From Melastoma dodecandrum (Eukaryota > Streptophyta > Magnoliopsida > Myrtales > Melastomataceae), in assembly GCA_029817715.1 (NCBI GenBank), contig JARUPY010000481.1:62001-126000 (forward strand): a stretch of DNA of 64,000 nt, written 5' to 3'. The position numbers and the translations under genes were made by a program. Positions 35,488-47,654 of the stretch are shown here, piece after piece. Under the pieces are notes generated by a model, which saw only the letters and a program-made list of their open reading frames with translations, was not told where the DNA came from and did not search any database. Within the stretch, counting starts at the first letter, position 1; every line of letters starts with the position of its first letter.

Positions 35488-35821
35488 GTGCAAACGAGAG
35501 GGACCCGAATGTCAAATGTAGAACTCCAATTTTGAATAGTTTGGGAAGCATTTGGAGATCATTTAGGCTTCGGAAAATGCAAGTTCGGAAGCATCAATGT
35601 ACGGAGCATGCGGGATGCACAACCTTGCGTAAGTTGTGCGCGGGGTTCCTCATTGTGCAAACGAAAGGGACCCGAATGCCAAATGTAGAACTCTAATTTT
35701 GAATAGTTTGGGAAGCATTTGGGGATCATTTAGGCTTCGGAAAATGCAATTTCGGAAGCACCAAGGTACGGAGCATGCGGGATGCACAACCTTGCGTAAG
35801 TTGTGCGCGGGGTTCCTCATT

Positions 35822-37486
35822 GTGCAACGAAAGGGACCCGAATGTCAAATGTAGAACTCCAATTTTGAATAGTTTGGGAAGCATTTGGGGATCATTTCGG
35901 CTTCGGAAAATGCAAGTTCGGAATCACCAAGGTACGGAGCATGCGGGATGCACAACCTTGCATAAGTTGTGCGCGAGGTTCCTCCGTGTGCAAACGAGAG
36001 GGACCCGAATGTCAAATGTAGAACTCCAATTTTGAATAGTTTGGGAAGCATTTGGAGATCATTTTGGCTTCGGAAAATGCAAGTTCGGAAGCATCAATGT
36101 ACGGAGCATGCGGGATGCACAACCTTGCGTAAGTTGTGCGCGGGGTTCCTCATTGTGCAACGAAAGGGACCCGAATGTCAAATGTAGAACTCCAATTTTG
36201 AATAGTTTGGGAAGCATTTGGGGATCATTTGGGCTTCGGAAAATGCAATTTCGGAAGCACCAAGGTACGGAGCATGCGGGATGCACAACCTTGCATAAGT
36301 TGTGCGCGAGGTTCCTCCGTGTGCAAACGAGAGGGACCCGAATGTCAAATGTAGAACTCCAATTTTGAATAGTTTGGGAAGCATTTGGAGATCATTTAGG
36401 CTTCGGAAAATGCAAGTTCGGAAGCATCAATGTACGGAGCATGCGGGATGCACAACCTTGCGTAAGTTGTGCGCGGGGTTCCTCATTGTGCAACGAAAGG
36501 GACCCGAATGTCAAATGTAGAACTCCAATTTTGAATAGTTTGGGAAGCATTTGGGGATCATTTCGGCTTCGGAAAATGCAAGTTCGGAATCACCAAGGTA
36601 CGGAGCATGCGGGATGCACAACCTTGCATAAGTTGTGCGCGAGGTTCCTCCTTGTGCAAACGAGAGGGACCCGAATGTCAAATGTAGAACTCCAATTTTG
36701 AATAGTTTGGGAAGCATTTGGAGATCATTTTGGCTTCGGAAAATGCAAGTTCGGAAGCATCAATGTACGGAGCATGCGGGATGCACAACCTTGCGTAAGT
36801 TGTGCGCGGGGTTCCTCATTGTGCAACGAAAGGGACCCGAATGTCAAATGTAGAACTCCAATTTTGAATAGTTTGGGAAGCATTTGGGGATCATTTGGGC
36901 TTCGGAAAATGCAATTTCGGAAGCACCAAGGTACGGAGCATGCGGGATGCACAACCTTGCATAAGTTTTGCGCGAGGTTCCTCCTTGTGCAAACGAGAGG
37001 GACCCGAATGTCAAATGTAGAACTCCAATTTTGAATAGTTTGGGAAGCATTTGGAGATCATTTAGGCTTCGGAAAATGCAAGTTCGGAAGCATCAATGTA
37101 CGGAGCATGCGGGATGCACAACCTTGCGTAAGTTGTGCGCGGGGTTCCTCATTGTGCAACGAAAGGGACCCGAATGTCAAATGTAGAACTCCAATTTTGA
37201 ATAGTTTGGGAAGCATTTGGGGATCATTTCGGCTTCGGAAAATGCAAGTTCGGAAGCACCAAGGTACGGAGCATGCGGGATGCACAACCTTGCATAAGTT
37301 GTGCGCGAGGTTCCTCCGTGTGCAAACGAGAGGGACCCGAATGTCAAATGTAGAACTCCAATTTTGAATAGTTTGGGAAGCATTTGGAGATCATTTTGGC
37401 TTCGGAAAATGCAAGTTCGGAAGCATCAATGTACGGAGCATGCGGGATGCACAACCTTGCGTAAGTTGTGCGCGGGGTTCCTCATT
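35822..37486 (+). repeat. 333-bp dimeric HOR, five copies
   Basis: The segment is 1665 bp, exactly five times 333. Each dimer is a 166-bp monomer (gtgcaacg start, 'gcataag' or 'gcataagtttt' loop) followed by a 167-bp type 1 monomer (gagaggg, tttggagatc, catcaatg). Type 1 copies start at 35988, 36321, 36654, 36987 and 37320. The first halves alternate between catttcgg with 'gcaagttcgg' and catttggg with 'gcaatttcgg' for the first four dimers, and the second halves alternate between cattttgg and catttagg. The real period is therefore a 666-bp tetramer repeated about two and a half times. The trimer's type 2 monomer is absent, which suggests loss by unequal exchange followed by duplication. Confidence 0.82.
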
Positions 37487-40400
37487 GTGCAAACGAAAGG
37501 GACCCGAATGCCAAATGTAGAACTCCAATTTTGAATAGTTTGGGAAGCATTTGGGGATCATTTCGGCTTTGGAAAATGCAAGTTCGGAATCACCAAGGTA
37601 CGGAGCATGCGGGATGCACAACCTTGCATAAGTTGTGCGCGAGGTTCCTCATTGTGCAAACGAGAGGGACCCGAATGTCAAATGTAGAACTCCAATTTTG
37701 AATAGTTTGGGAAGCATTTGGAGATCATTTAGGCTTCGGAAAATGCAAGTTCGGAAGCATCAATGTACGGAGCATGCGGGATGCACAACCTTGCGTAAGT
37801 TGTGCGCGGGGTTCCTCATTGTGCAAACGAAAGGGACCCGAATGCCAAATGTAGAACTCCAATTTTGAATAGTTTGGGAAGCATTTGGGGATCATTTAGG
37901 CTTCGGAAAATGCAATTTCGGAAGCACCAAGGTACGGAGCATGCGGGATGCACAACCTTGCGTAAGTTGTGCGCGGGGTTCCTCATTGTGCAAACGAAAG
38001 GGACCCGAATGCCAAATGTAGAACTCCAATTTTGAATAGTTTGGGAAGCATTTGGGGATCATTTAGGCTTCGGAAAATGCAATTTCGGAAGCACCAAGGT
38101 ACGGAGCATGCGGGATGCACAACCTTGCGTAAGTTGTGCGCGAGGTTCCTCATTGTGCAAACGAAAGGGACCCGAATGTCAAATGTAGAACTCCAATTTT
38201 GAATAGTTTGGGAAGCATTTGGGGATCATTTTGGCTTTGGAAAATGCAAGTTCGGAATCACCAAGGTACGGAGCATGCGGGATGCACAACCTTGCATAAG
38301 TTGTGCGCGAGGTTCCTCCGTGTGCAAACGAGAGGGACCCGAATGTCAAATGTAGAACTCCAATTTTGAATAGTTTGGGAAGCATTTGGAGATCATTTAG
38401 GCTTCGGAAAATGCAAGTTCGGAAGCACCAATGTACGGAGCATGCGGGATGCACAACCTTGCGTAAGTTGTGCGCGGGGTTCCTCATTGTGCAAACGAAA
38501 GGGACCCGAATGCGAAATGTAGAACTCCAATTTTGAATAGTTTGGGAAGCATTTGGAGATCATTTAGGCTTCGGAAAATGCAAGTTCGGAAGCATCAATG
38601 TACGGAGCATGCGGGATGCACAACCTTGCGTAAGTTGTGCGCGGGGTTCCTCATTGTGCAAACGACAGGGACCCGAATGCCAAATGTAGAACTCCAATTT
38701 TGAATAGTTTGGGAAGCATTTGGGGATCATTTAGGCTTCGGAAAATGCAATTTCGGAAGCACCAAGGTACGGAGCATGCGGAATGCACAACCTTGCGTAA
38801 GTTGTGCGCGGGGTTCCTCATTGTGCAACGAAAGGGACCCGAATGTCAAATGTAGAACTCCAATTTTGAATAGTTTGGGAAGCATTTGGGGATCATTTCG
38901 GCTTTGGAAAATGCAAGTTCGGAATCACCAAGGTACGGAGCATGCGGGATGCACAACCTTGCATAAGTTGTGCGCGAGGTTCCTCCGTGTGCAAACGAGA
39001 GGGACCCGAATGTCAAATGTAGAACTCCAATTTTGAATAGTTTGGGAAGCATTTGGAGATCATTTTGGCTTCGGAAAATGCAAGTTCGGAAGCATCAATG
39101 TACGGAGCATGCGGGATGCACAACCTTGCGTAAGTTGTGCGCGGGGTTCCTCATTGTGCAAACGAAAGGGACCCGAATGTCAAATGTAGAACTCCAATTT
39201 TGAATAGTTTGGGAAGCATTTGGGGATCATTTCGGCTTCGGAAAATGCAAGTTCGGAAGCACCAAGGTACGGAGCATGCGGGATGCACAACCTTGCGTAA
39301 GTTGTGCGCGAGGTTCCTCATTGTGCAAACGAAAGGGACCCGAATGTCAAATGTAGAACTCCAATTTTGAATAGTTTGGGAAGCATTTGGAGATCATTTA
39401 GGCTTCGGAAAATGCAAGTTCGGAAGCATCAATGTACGGAGCATGCGGGATGCACAACCTTGCCTAAGTTGTGCGCGAGGTTCCTCATTGTTCAAACGAA
39501 AGGGACCCGAATGCGAAATGTAGAACTCCAATTTTGAATAGTTTGGGAAGCATTTGGAGATCATTTAGGCTTCGGAAAATGCAAGTTCGGAAGCATCAAT
39601 GTACGGAGCATGCGGGATGCACAACCTTGCGTAAGTTGTGCGCGGGGTTCCTCATTGTGCAAACGAAAGGGACCCGAATGCCAAATGTAGAACTCCAATT
39701 TTGAATAGTTTGGGAAGCATTTGGGGATCATTTAGGCTTCGGAAAATGCAATTTCGGAAGCACCAAGGTACGGAGCATGCGGAATGCACAACCTTGCGTA
39801 AGTTGTGCGCGGGGTTCCTCATTGTGCAACGAAAGGGACCCGAATGTCAAATGTAGAACTCCAATTTTGAATAGTTTGGGAAGCATTTGGGGATCATTTC
39901 GGCTTTGGAAAATGCAAGTTCGGAATCACCAAGGTACGGAGCATGCGGGATGCACAACCTTGCATAAGTTGTGCGCGAGGTTACTCCGTGTGCAAACGAG
40001 AGGGACCCGAATGTCAAATGTAGAACTCCAATTTTGAATAGTTTGGGAAGCATTTGGAGATCATTTTGGCTTCGGAAAATGCAAGTTCGGAAGCATCAAT
40101 GTACGGAGCATGCGGGATGCACAACCTTGCGTAAGTTGTGCGCGGGGTTCCTCATTGTGCAACGAAAGGGACCCGAATGTCAAATGTAGAACTCCAATTT
40201 TGAATAGTTTGGGAAGCATTTGGGGATCATTTCGGCTTTGGAAAATGCAAGTTCGGAATCACCAAGGTACGGAGCATGCGGGATGCACAACCTTGCATAA
40301 GTTGTGCGCGAGGTTCCTCCGTGTGCAAACGAGAGGGACCCGAATGCCAAATGTAGAACTCCAATTTTGAATAGTTTGGGAAGCATTTGGGGATCATTTA

Positions 40401-40655
40401 GGCTTCGGAAAATGCAATTTCGGAAGCACCAAGGTACGGAGCATGCGGAATGCACAACCTTGCGTAAGTTGTGCGCGGGGTTCCTCATTGTGCAACGAAA
40501 GGGACCCGAATGTCAAATGTAGAACTCCAATTTTGAATAGTTTGGGAAGCATTTGGGGATCATTTCGGCTTCGGAAAATGCAAGTTCGGAATCACCAAGG
40601 TACGGAGCATGCGGGATGCACAACCTTGCATAAGTTGTGCGCGAGGTTCCTCCGT

Positions 40656-40818
40656 GTGCAAACGAGAGGGACCCGAATGTCAAATGTAGAACTCCAATTT
40701 TGAATAGTTTGGGAAGCATTTGGGGATCATTTGGGCTTCGGAGAATGCAATTTCGGAAGCACCAAGGTACGGAGCATGCGGGATGCACAACCATGCGTAA
40801 GTTGTGCGCTTCCTCATT
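40656..40818 (+). repeat. 163-bp monomer with 4-bp deletion, copy 5
   Basis: Has 'gagaggg' at its start, catttggg, cggagaatgc, gcaatttcgg and ccatgcg. It opens the right duplicated segment 40656-41318 and is the only 4-bp-deletion copy between 16 and 56 kb. Confidence 0.85.
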
Positions 40819-41318
40819 GTGCAAACGAAAGGGACCCGAATGCTAAATGTAGAACTCCAATTTTGAATAGTTTGGGAAGCATTTGGGGATCATTTCGGCT
40901 TTGGAAAATGCAAGTTCGGAAGCATCAATGTACGGAGCATGCGGGATGCACAACCTTGCGTAAGTTGTGCGCGGGGTTCCTCATTGTGCAAATGAAAGGG
41001 ACCCAAATGCCAAATGTAGAACTCCAATTTTGAATAGTTTGGGAAGCATTTGGGGATCATTTAGGCTTCGGAAAATACAATTTCGGAAGCACCATGGTAC
41101 GGTGCATGCGGGATGCACAACCTTGCGTAAGTTGTGCGCGAGGTTCCTCATTGTGCAACGAAAGGGACCCGAATGTCTAATGTAGAACTCCAATTTTGAA
41201 TAGTTTGGGAAGCATTTGGGGATCATTTCGGCTTTGGAAAATGCAAGTTCGGAATCACCAAGGTACGGAGCATGCGGGATGCACAACCTTGCATAAGTTG
41301 TGCGCGAGGTTCCTCCTT
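40656..41318 (+). repeat. Long-range duplicated segment, right copy
   Basis: This is the partner of 8674-9335, with the same ordered series of rare markers, including 'aaaatacaatttcgg', caccatgg, 'acggtgcatg' (about 41075-41105) and 'atgtctaatg' (about 41172). Differences include 'gcaatttcgg' where the left copy has 'gcaatttggg', gctttggaaa where the left copy has gcttcggaaa in the second monomer, and 'gtgcaaatg' for 'gtgcaaaag'. A region-B type segment thus sits inside region C. Confidence 0.8.
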
Positions 41319-41485
41319 GTGCAAACGAGAGGGACCCGAATGTCAAATGTAGAACTCCAATTTTGAATAGTTTGGGAAGCATTTGGAGATCATTTAGGCT
41401 TCGGAAAATGCAAGTTCGGAAGCATCAATGTACGGAGCATGCGGGATGCACCACCTTGCGTAAGTTGTGCGCGGGGTTCCTCATT

Positions 41486-41985
41486 GTGCAAACGAAAGGG
41501 ACCCGAATGCCAAATGTAGAACTCCAATTTTGAATAGTTTGGGAAGCATTTGGGGATCATTTAGGCTTCGGAAAATGCAATTTCGGAAGCACCAAGGTAC
41601 GGAGCATGCGGAATGCACAACCTTGCGTAAGTTGTGCGCGGGGTTCCTCATTGTGCAAACGAAAGGGACCCGAATGCCAAATGTAGAACTCTAATTTTGA
41701 ATAGTTTGGGAAGCATTTGGGGATCATTTAGGCTTCGGAAAATGCAATTTCGGAAGCACCAAGGTACGGAGCATGCGGAATGCACAACCTTGCGTAAGTT
41801 GTGCGCGGGGTTCCTCTTTATGCAACGAAAGGGACCCGAATGTCAAATGTAGAACTCCAATTTTGAATAGTTTGGGAAGCATTTGGGGATCATTTCGGCT
41901 TTGGAAAATGCAAGTTCGGAATCACCAAGGTACGGAGCATGCGGGATGCACAACCTTGCTTAAGTTGTGCGCGAGGTTCCTCCGT
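41486..41985 (+). repeat. Duplicated trimer with 'cctctttatgc' marker, left copy
   Basis: The segment matches 45319-45818 at an offset of 3833 bp. Both contain two type 2 monomers ending in gcggaatgc (the second with aactctaatt), then the unique junction 'ttcctctttatgcaacg' (near 41811 here) replacing 'ttcctcattgtgcaacg', followed by a type 3 monomer. Private difference here: 'ccttgcttaag' near 41955. Confidence 0.75.
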
Positions 41986-42152
41986 GTGCAAACGAGAGGG
42001 ACCCGAATGTCAAATGTAGAACTCCAATTTTGAATAGTTTGGGAAGCATTTGGAGATCATTTTGGCTTCGGAAAATGCAAGTTCGGAAGCATCAATGTAC
42101 GGAGCATGCGGGATGCACAACCTTGCGTAAGTTGTGCGCGGGGTTCCTCATT

Positions 42153-42316
42153 GTGCAAACGAAAGGGACCCGAATGTCAAATGTAGAACTCCAATTTTGA
42201 ATAGTTTGGGAAGCATTTGGGGATCATTTGGGCTTCGGAAAATGCAATTTCGGAAGCACCAAGGTACGGAGCATGCGGGATGCACAACCTTGCGTAAGTT
42301 GTGCGCGTTCCTCATT
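42153..42316 (+). repeat. 164-bp monomer with 3-bp deletion ('gcgcgttcctc'), copy 1
   Basis: The G-run after gcgc loses three bases. The monomer otherwise has catttggg, gcaatttcgg and a ccttgcg loop. The only other copy with this deletion is 63155-63318, whose internal markers differ (catttagg, gcaagttcgg), so the deletion may have arisen twice in the same G-rich site. Confidence 0.8.
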
Positions 42317-43483
42317 GTGCAAACGAAAGGGACCCGAATGCCAAATGTAGAACTCCAATTTTGAATAGTTTGGGAAGCATTTGGAGATCATTTAGGCTTC
42401 GGAAAATGCAAGTTCGGAAGCATCAATGTACGGAGCATGCGGGATGCACAACCTTGCGTAAGTTGTGCGCGGGGTTCCTCATTGTGCAAATGAAAGGGAC
42501 CCGAATGCCAAATGTAGAACTCCAATTTTGAATAGTTTGGGAAGCATTTGGGGATCATTTAGGCTTCGGAAAATGCAATTTCGGAAGCACCAAGGTACGG
42601 AGCATGCGGGATGCACAACCTTGCGTAAGTTGTGCGCGAGGTTCCTCATTGTGCAACGAAAGGGACCCGAATGTCAAATGTAGAACTCCAATTTTGAATA
42701 GTTTGGGAAGCATTTGGGGATCATTTCGGCTTTGGAAAATGCAAGTTCGGAATCACCAAGGTACGGAGCATGCGGGATGCACAACCTTGCGTAAGTTGTG
42801 CGCGAGGTTCCTCCTCGTGCAAACGAGAGGGACCCGAATGTCAAATGTAGAACTCCAATTTTGAATAGTTTGGGAAGCATTTGGAGATCATTTAGGCTTC
42901 GGAAAATGCAAGTTCGGAAGCATCAATGTACGGAGCATGCGGGATGCACAACCTTGCGTAAGTTGTGCGCGGGGTTCCTCATTGTGCAAACGAAAGGGAC
43001 CCGAATGTCAAATGTAGAACTCCAATTTTGAATAGTTTGGGAAGCATTTGGGGATCATTTAGGCTTCGGAAAATGCAATTTCGGAAGCACCAAGGTACGG
43101 AGCATGCGGGATGCACAACCTTGCGTAAGTTGTGCGCGGGGTTCCTCATTGTGCAAACGAAAGGGACCCGAATGTCAAATGTAGAACTCCAATTTTGAAT
43201 AGTTTGGGAAGCATTTGGGGATCATTTAGGCTTCGGAAAATGCAATTTCGGAAGCACCAAGGTACGGAGCATGCGGGATGCACAACCTTGCGTAAGTTGT
43301 GCGCGGGGTTCCTCATTGTGCAACGAAAGGGACCCGAATGTCAAATGTAGAACTCCAATTTTGAATAGTTTGGGAAGCATTTGGGGATCATTTCGGCTTT
43401 GGAAAATGCAAGTTCGGAATCACCAAGGTACGGAGCATGCGGGATGCACAACCTTGCATAAGTTGTGCGCGAGGTTCCTCCGT

Positions 43484-44483
43484 GTGCAAACGAGAGGGAC
43501 CCGAATGTCAAATGTAGAACTCCAATTTTGAATAGTTCGGGAAGCATTTGGAGATCATTTAGGCTTCGGAAAATGCAAGTTCGGAAGCATCAATGTACGG
43601 AGCATGCGGGATGCACAACCTTGCGTAAGTTGTGCGCGGGGTTCCTCATTGTGCAAACGAAAGGGACCCGAATGCCAAATGTAGAACTCTAATTTTGAAT
43701 AGTTTTGGAAGCATTTGGGGATCATTTAGGCTTCGGAAAATGCAATTTCGGAAGCACCAAGGTACGGAGCATGCGGAATGCACAACCTTGCGTAAGTTGT
43801 GCGCGGGGTTCCTCATTGTGCAACGAAAGGGACCCGAATGTCAAATGTAGAACTCCAATTTTGAATAGTTTGGGAAGCATTTGGGGATCATTTCGGCTTT
43901 GGAAAATGCAAGTTCGGAATCACCAAGGTACGGAGCATGCGGGATGCACAACCTTGCATAAGTTGTGCGCGAGGTTCCTCCGTGTGCAAACGAGAGGGAC
44001 CCGAATGTCAAATGTAGAACTCCAATTTTGAATAGTTTGGGAAGCATTTGGAGATCATTTATGCTTCGGAAAATGCAAGTTCGGAAGCATCAATGTACGG
44101 AGCATGCGGGATGCACAACCTTGCGTAAGTTGTGCGCGGGGTTCCTCATTGTGCAAACGAAAGGGACCCGAATGCCAAATGTAGAACTCTAATTTTGAAT
44201 AGTTTGGGAAGCATTTGGGGATCATTTAGGCTTCGGAAAATGCAATTTCGGAAGCACCAAGGTACGGAGCATGCGGAATGCACAACCTTGCGTAAGTTGT
44301 GCGCGGGGTTCCTCATTGTGCAACGAAAGGGACCCGAATGTCAAATGTAGAACTCCAATTTTGAATAGTTTGGGAAGCATTTGGGGATCATTTCGGCTTC
44401 GGAAAATGCAAGTTCGGAATCACCAAGGTACGGAGCATGCGGGATGCACAACCTTGCATAAGTTGTGCGCGAGGTTCCTCCGT
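43484..44483 (+). repeat. Two tandem copies of the 500-bp trimeric HOR
   Basis: Copies begin at 43484 and 43984, and the next type 1 monomer begins at 44484, so each copy is exactly 500 bp. Both show the order type 1 (tttggagatc, catcaatg), type 2 (atgcc, aactctaatt, gcaatttcgg, gcggaatgc), type 3 (one-A deletion, aatcacc, gcataag). Differences are small: gttcggg near 43537 in the first, 'catttatgc' near 44057 in the second, 'gttttgg' near 43702 in the first, and 'cggctttgg' against 'cggcttcgg' in the type 3 monomers. This is the clearest example of the basic HOR; single copies are scattered through region C. Confidence 0.8.
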
Positions 44484-45318
44484 GTGCAAACGAGAGGGAC
44501 CCGAATGTCAAATGTAGAACTCCAATTTTGAATAGTTTGGGAAGCATTTGGGGATCATTTGGGCTTCGGAAAATGCAATTTCGGAAGCACCAAGGTACGG
44601 AGCATGCGGGATGCACAACCATGCGTAAGTTGTGCGCGGGGTTCCTCATTGTGCAAACGAAAGGGACCCGAATGCTAAATGTAGAACTCCAATTTTGAAT
44701 AGTTTAAGAAGCCTTTGGAGATCATTTAGGCTTCGGAAAATGCAAGTTCGGAAGCATCAATGTACGGAGCATGCGGGATGCACAACCTTGCGTAAGTTGT
44801 GCGCGGGGTTCCTCATTGTGCAAATCAAAGGGACCCAAATGCCAAATGTAGAACTCCAATTTTGAATAGTTTGGGAAGCATTTGGGGATCATTTAGGCTT
44901 CGGAAAATGTAATTTCGGAAGCACCAAGGTACGGAGCATGCGGGATGCACAACCTTGCGTAAGTTGTGCGCGAGGTTCCTCATTGTGCAAACGAAAGGGA
45001 CCCGAATGTCAAATGTAGAACTCCAATTTTGAATAGTTTGGGAAGCATTTGGGGATCATTTCGGCTTTGGAAAATGCAAGTTCGGAATCACCAAGGTACG
45101 GAGCATGCGGGATGCACAACCTTGCGTAAGTTGTGCGCGAGGTTCCTCCTTGTGTAAACGAGAGGGACCCGAATGTCAAATGTAGAACTCCAATTTTGAA
45201 TAGTTTGGGAAGCATTTGGAGATCATTTAGGCTTCGGAAAATGCAAGTTCGGAAGCATCAATGTACGGAGCATGCGGGATGCACAACCTTGCGTAAGTTG
45301 TGCGCGGGGTTCCTCATT

Positions 45319-45818
45319 GTGCAAACGAAAGGGACCCGAATGTCAAATGTAGAACTCCAATTTTGAATAGTTTGGGAAGCATTTGGGGATCATTTAGGCT
45401 TCGGAAAATGCAATTTCGGAAGCACCAAGGTACGGAGCATGCGGAATGCACAACCTTGCGTAAGTTGTGCGCGGGGTTCCTCATTGTGCAAATGAAAGGG
45501 ACCCGAATGCCAAATGTAGAACTCTAATTTTGAATAGTTTGGGAAGCATTTGGGGATCATTTAGGCTTCGGAAAATGCAATTTCGGAAGCACCAAGGTAC
45601 GGAGCATGCGGAATGCACAACCTTGCGTAAGTTGTGCGCGGGGTTCCTCTTTATGCAACGAAAGGGACCCGAATGTCAAATGTAGAACTCCAATTTTGAA
45701 TAGTTTGGGAAGCATTTGGGGATCATTTCGGCTTTGGAAAATGCAAGTTCGGAATCACCAAGGTACGGAGCATGCGGGATGCACAACCTTGCATAAGTTG
45801 TGCGCGAGGTTCCTCCGT
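45319..45818 (+). repeat. Duplicated trimer with 'cctctttatgc' marker, right copy
   Basis: Partner of 41486-41985. The marker 'ttcctctttatgcaacg' lies near 45644. The first monomer has atgtc instead of atgcc, the second starts 'gtgcaaatg', and the following monomer has 'gagatggacc' and 'gtcagatg', which are absent from the partner. Confidence 0.75.
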
Positions 45819-47654
45819 GTGCAAACGAGATGGACCCGAATGTCAGATGTAGAACTCCAATTTTGAATAGTTTGGGAAGCATTTGGGGATCATTTCGGCT
45901 TTGGAAAATGCAAGTTCGGAAGCACCAAGGTACGGAGCATGCGGGATGCACAACCTTGCGTAAGTTGTGCGCGGGGTTCCTCATTGTGCAAACGAAAGGG
46001 ACCCGAATGTCAAATGTAGAACTCCAATTTTGAATAGTTTGGGAAGCATTTGGAGATCATTTAGGCTTCGGAAAATGCAAGTTCGGAAGCATCAATGTAC
46101 GGAGCATGCGGGATGCACAACCTTGCGTAAGTTGTGCGCGGGGTTCCTCATTGTGCAAACGAAAGGGACCCGAATGCCAAATGTAGAACTCCAATTTTGA
46201 ATAGTTTGGGAAGCATTTGGGGATCATTTAGGCTTCGGAAAATGCAATTTCGGAAGCACCAAGGTACGGAGCATGCGGGATGCACAACCTTGCGTAAGTT
46301 GTGCGCGGGGTTCCTCATTGTGCAACGAAAGGGACCCGAATGTCAAATGTAGAACTCCAATTTTGAATAGTTTGGGAAGCATTTGGGGATCATTTCGGCT
46401 TTGGAAAATGCAAGTTCGGAATCACCAAGGTACGGAGCATGCGGGATGCACAACCTTGCATAAGTTGTGCGCGAGGTTCCTCCGTGTGCAAACGAGAGGG
46501 ACCCGAATGTCAAATGTAGAACTCCAATTTTGAATAGTTTGGGAAGCATTTGGAGATCATTTAGGCTTCGGAAAATGCAAGTTCGGAAGCATCAATGTAC
46601 GGAGCATGCGGGATGCACAACCTTGCGTAAGTTGTGCGCGGGGTTCCTCATTGTGCAAACGAAAGGGACCCGAATGTCAAATGTAGAACTCCAATTTTGA
46701 ATAGTTTGGGAAGCATTTGGGGATCATTTAGGCTTCGGAAAATGCAATTTCGGAAGCACCAAGGTACGGAGCATGCGGGATGCACAACCTTGCGTAAGTT
46801 GTGCGCGGGGTTCCTCATTGTGCAAACGAAAGGGACCCGAATGTCAAATGTAGAACTCCAATTTTGAATAGTTTGGGAAGCATTTGGAGATCATTTAGGC
46901 TTCGGAAAATGCAAGTTCGGAAGCATCAATGTACGGAGCATGCGGGATGCACAACCTTGCGTAAGTTGTGCGCGGGGTTCCTCATTGTGCAAACGAAAGG
47001 GACCCGAATGTCAAATGTAGAACTCCAATTTTGAATAGTTTGGGAAGCATTTGGGGATCATTTAGGCTTCGGAAAATGCAATTTCGGAAGCACCAATGTA
47101 CGGAGCATGCGGGATGCACAACCTTGCGTAAGTTGTGCGCGGGGTTCCTCATTGTGCAAACGAAAGGGACCCGAATGTCAAATGTAGAACTCCAATTTTG
47201 AATAGTTTGGGAAGCATTTGGGGATCATTTAGGCTTCGGAAAATGCAAGTTCGGAAGCACCAAGGTACGGAGCATGCGGGATGCACAACCTTGCGTAAGT
47301 TGTGCGCGGGGTTCCTCATTGTGCAAACGAAAGGGACCCGAATGTCAAATGTAGAACTCCAATTTTGAATAGTTTGGGAAGCATTTGGAGATCATTTAGG
47401 CTTCGGAAAATGCAAGTTCGGAAGCATCAATGTACGGAGCATGCGGGATGCACAACCTTGCGTAAGTTGTGCGCGGGGTTCCTCATTGTGCAAACGAAAG
47501 GGACCCGAATGTCAAATGTAGAACTCCAATTTTGAATAGTTTGGGAAGCATTTGGGGATCATTTAGGCTTCGGAAAATGCAAGTTCGGAAGCACCAAGGT
47601 ACGGAGCATGCGGGATGCACAACCTTGCATAAGTTGTGCGCGAGGTTCCTCCGT

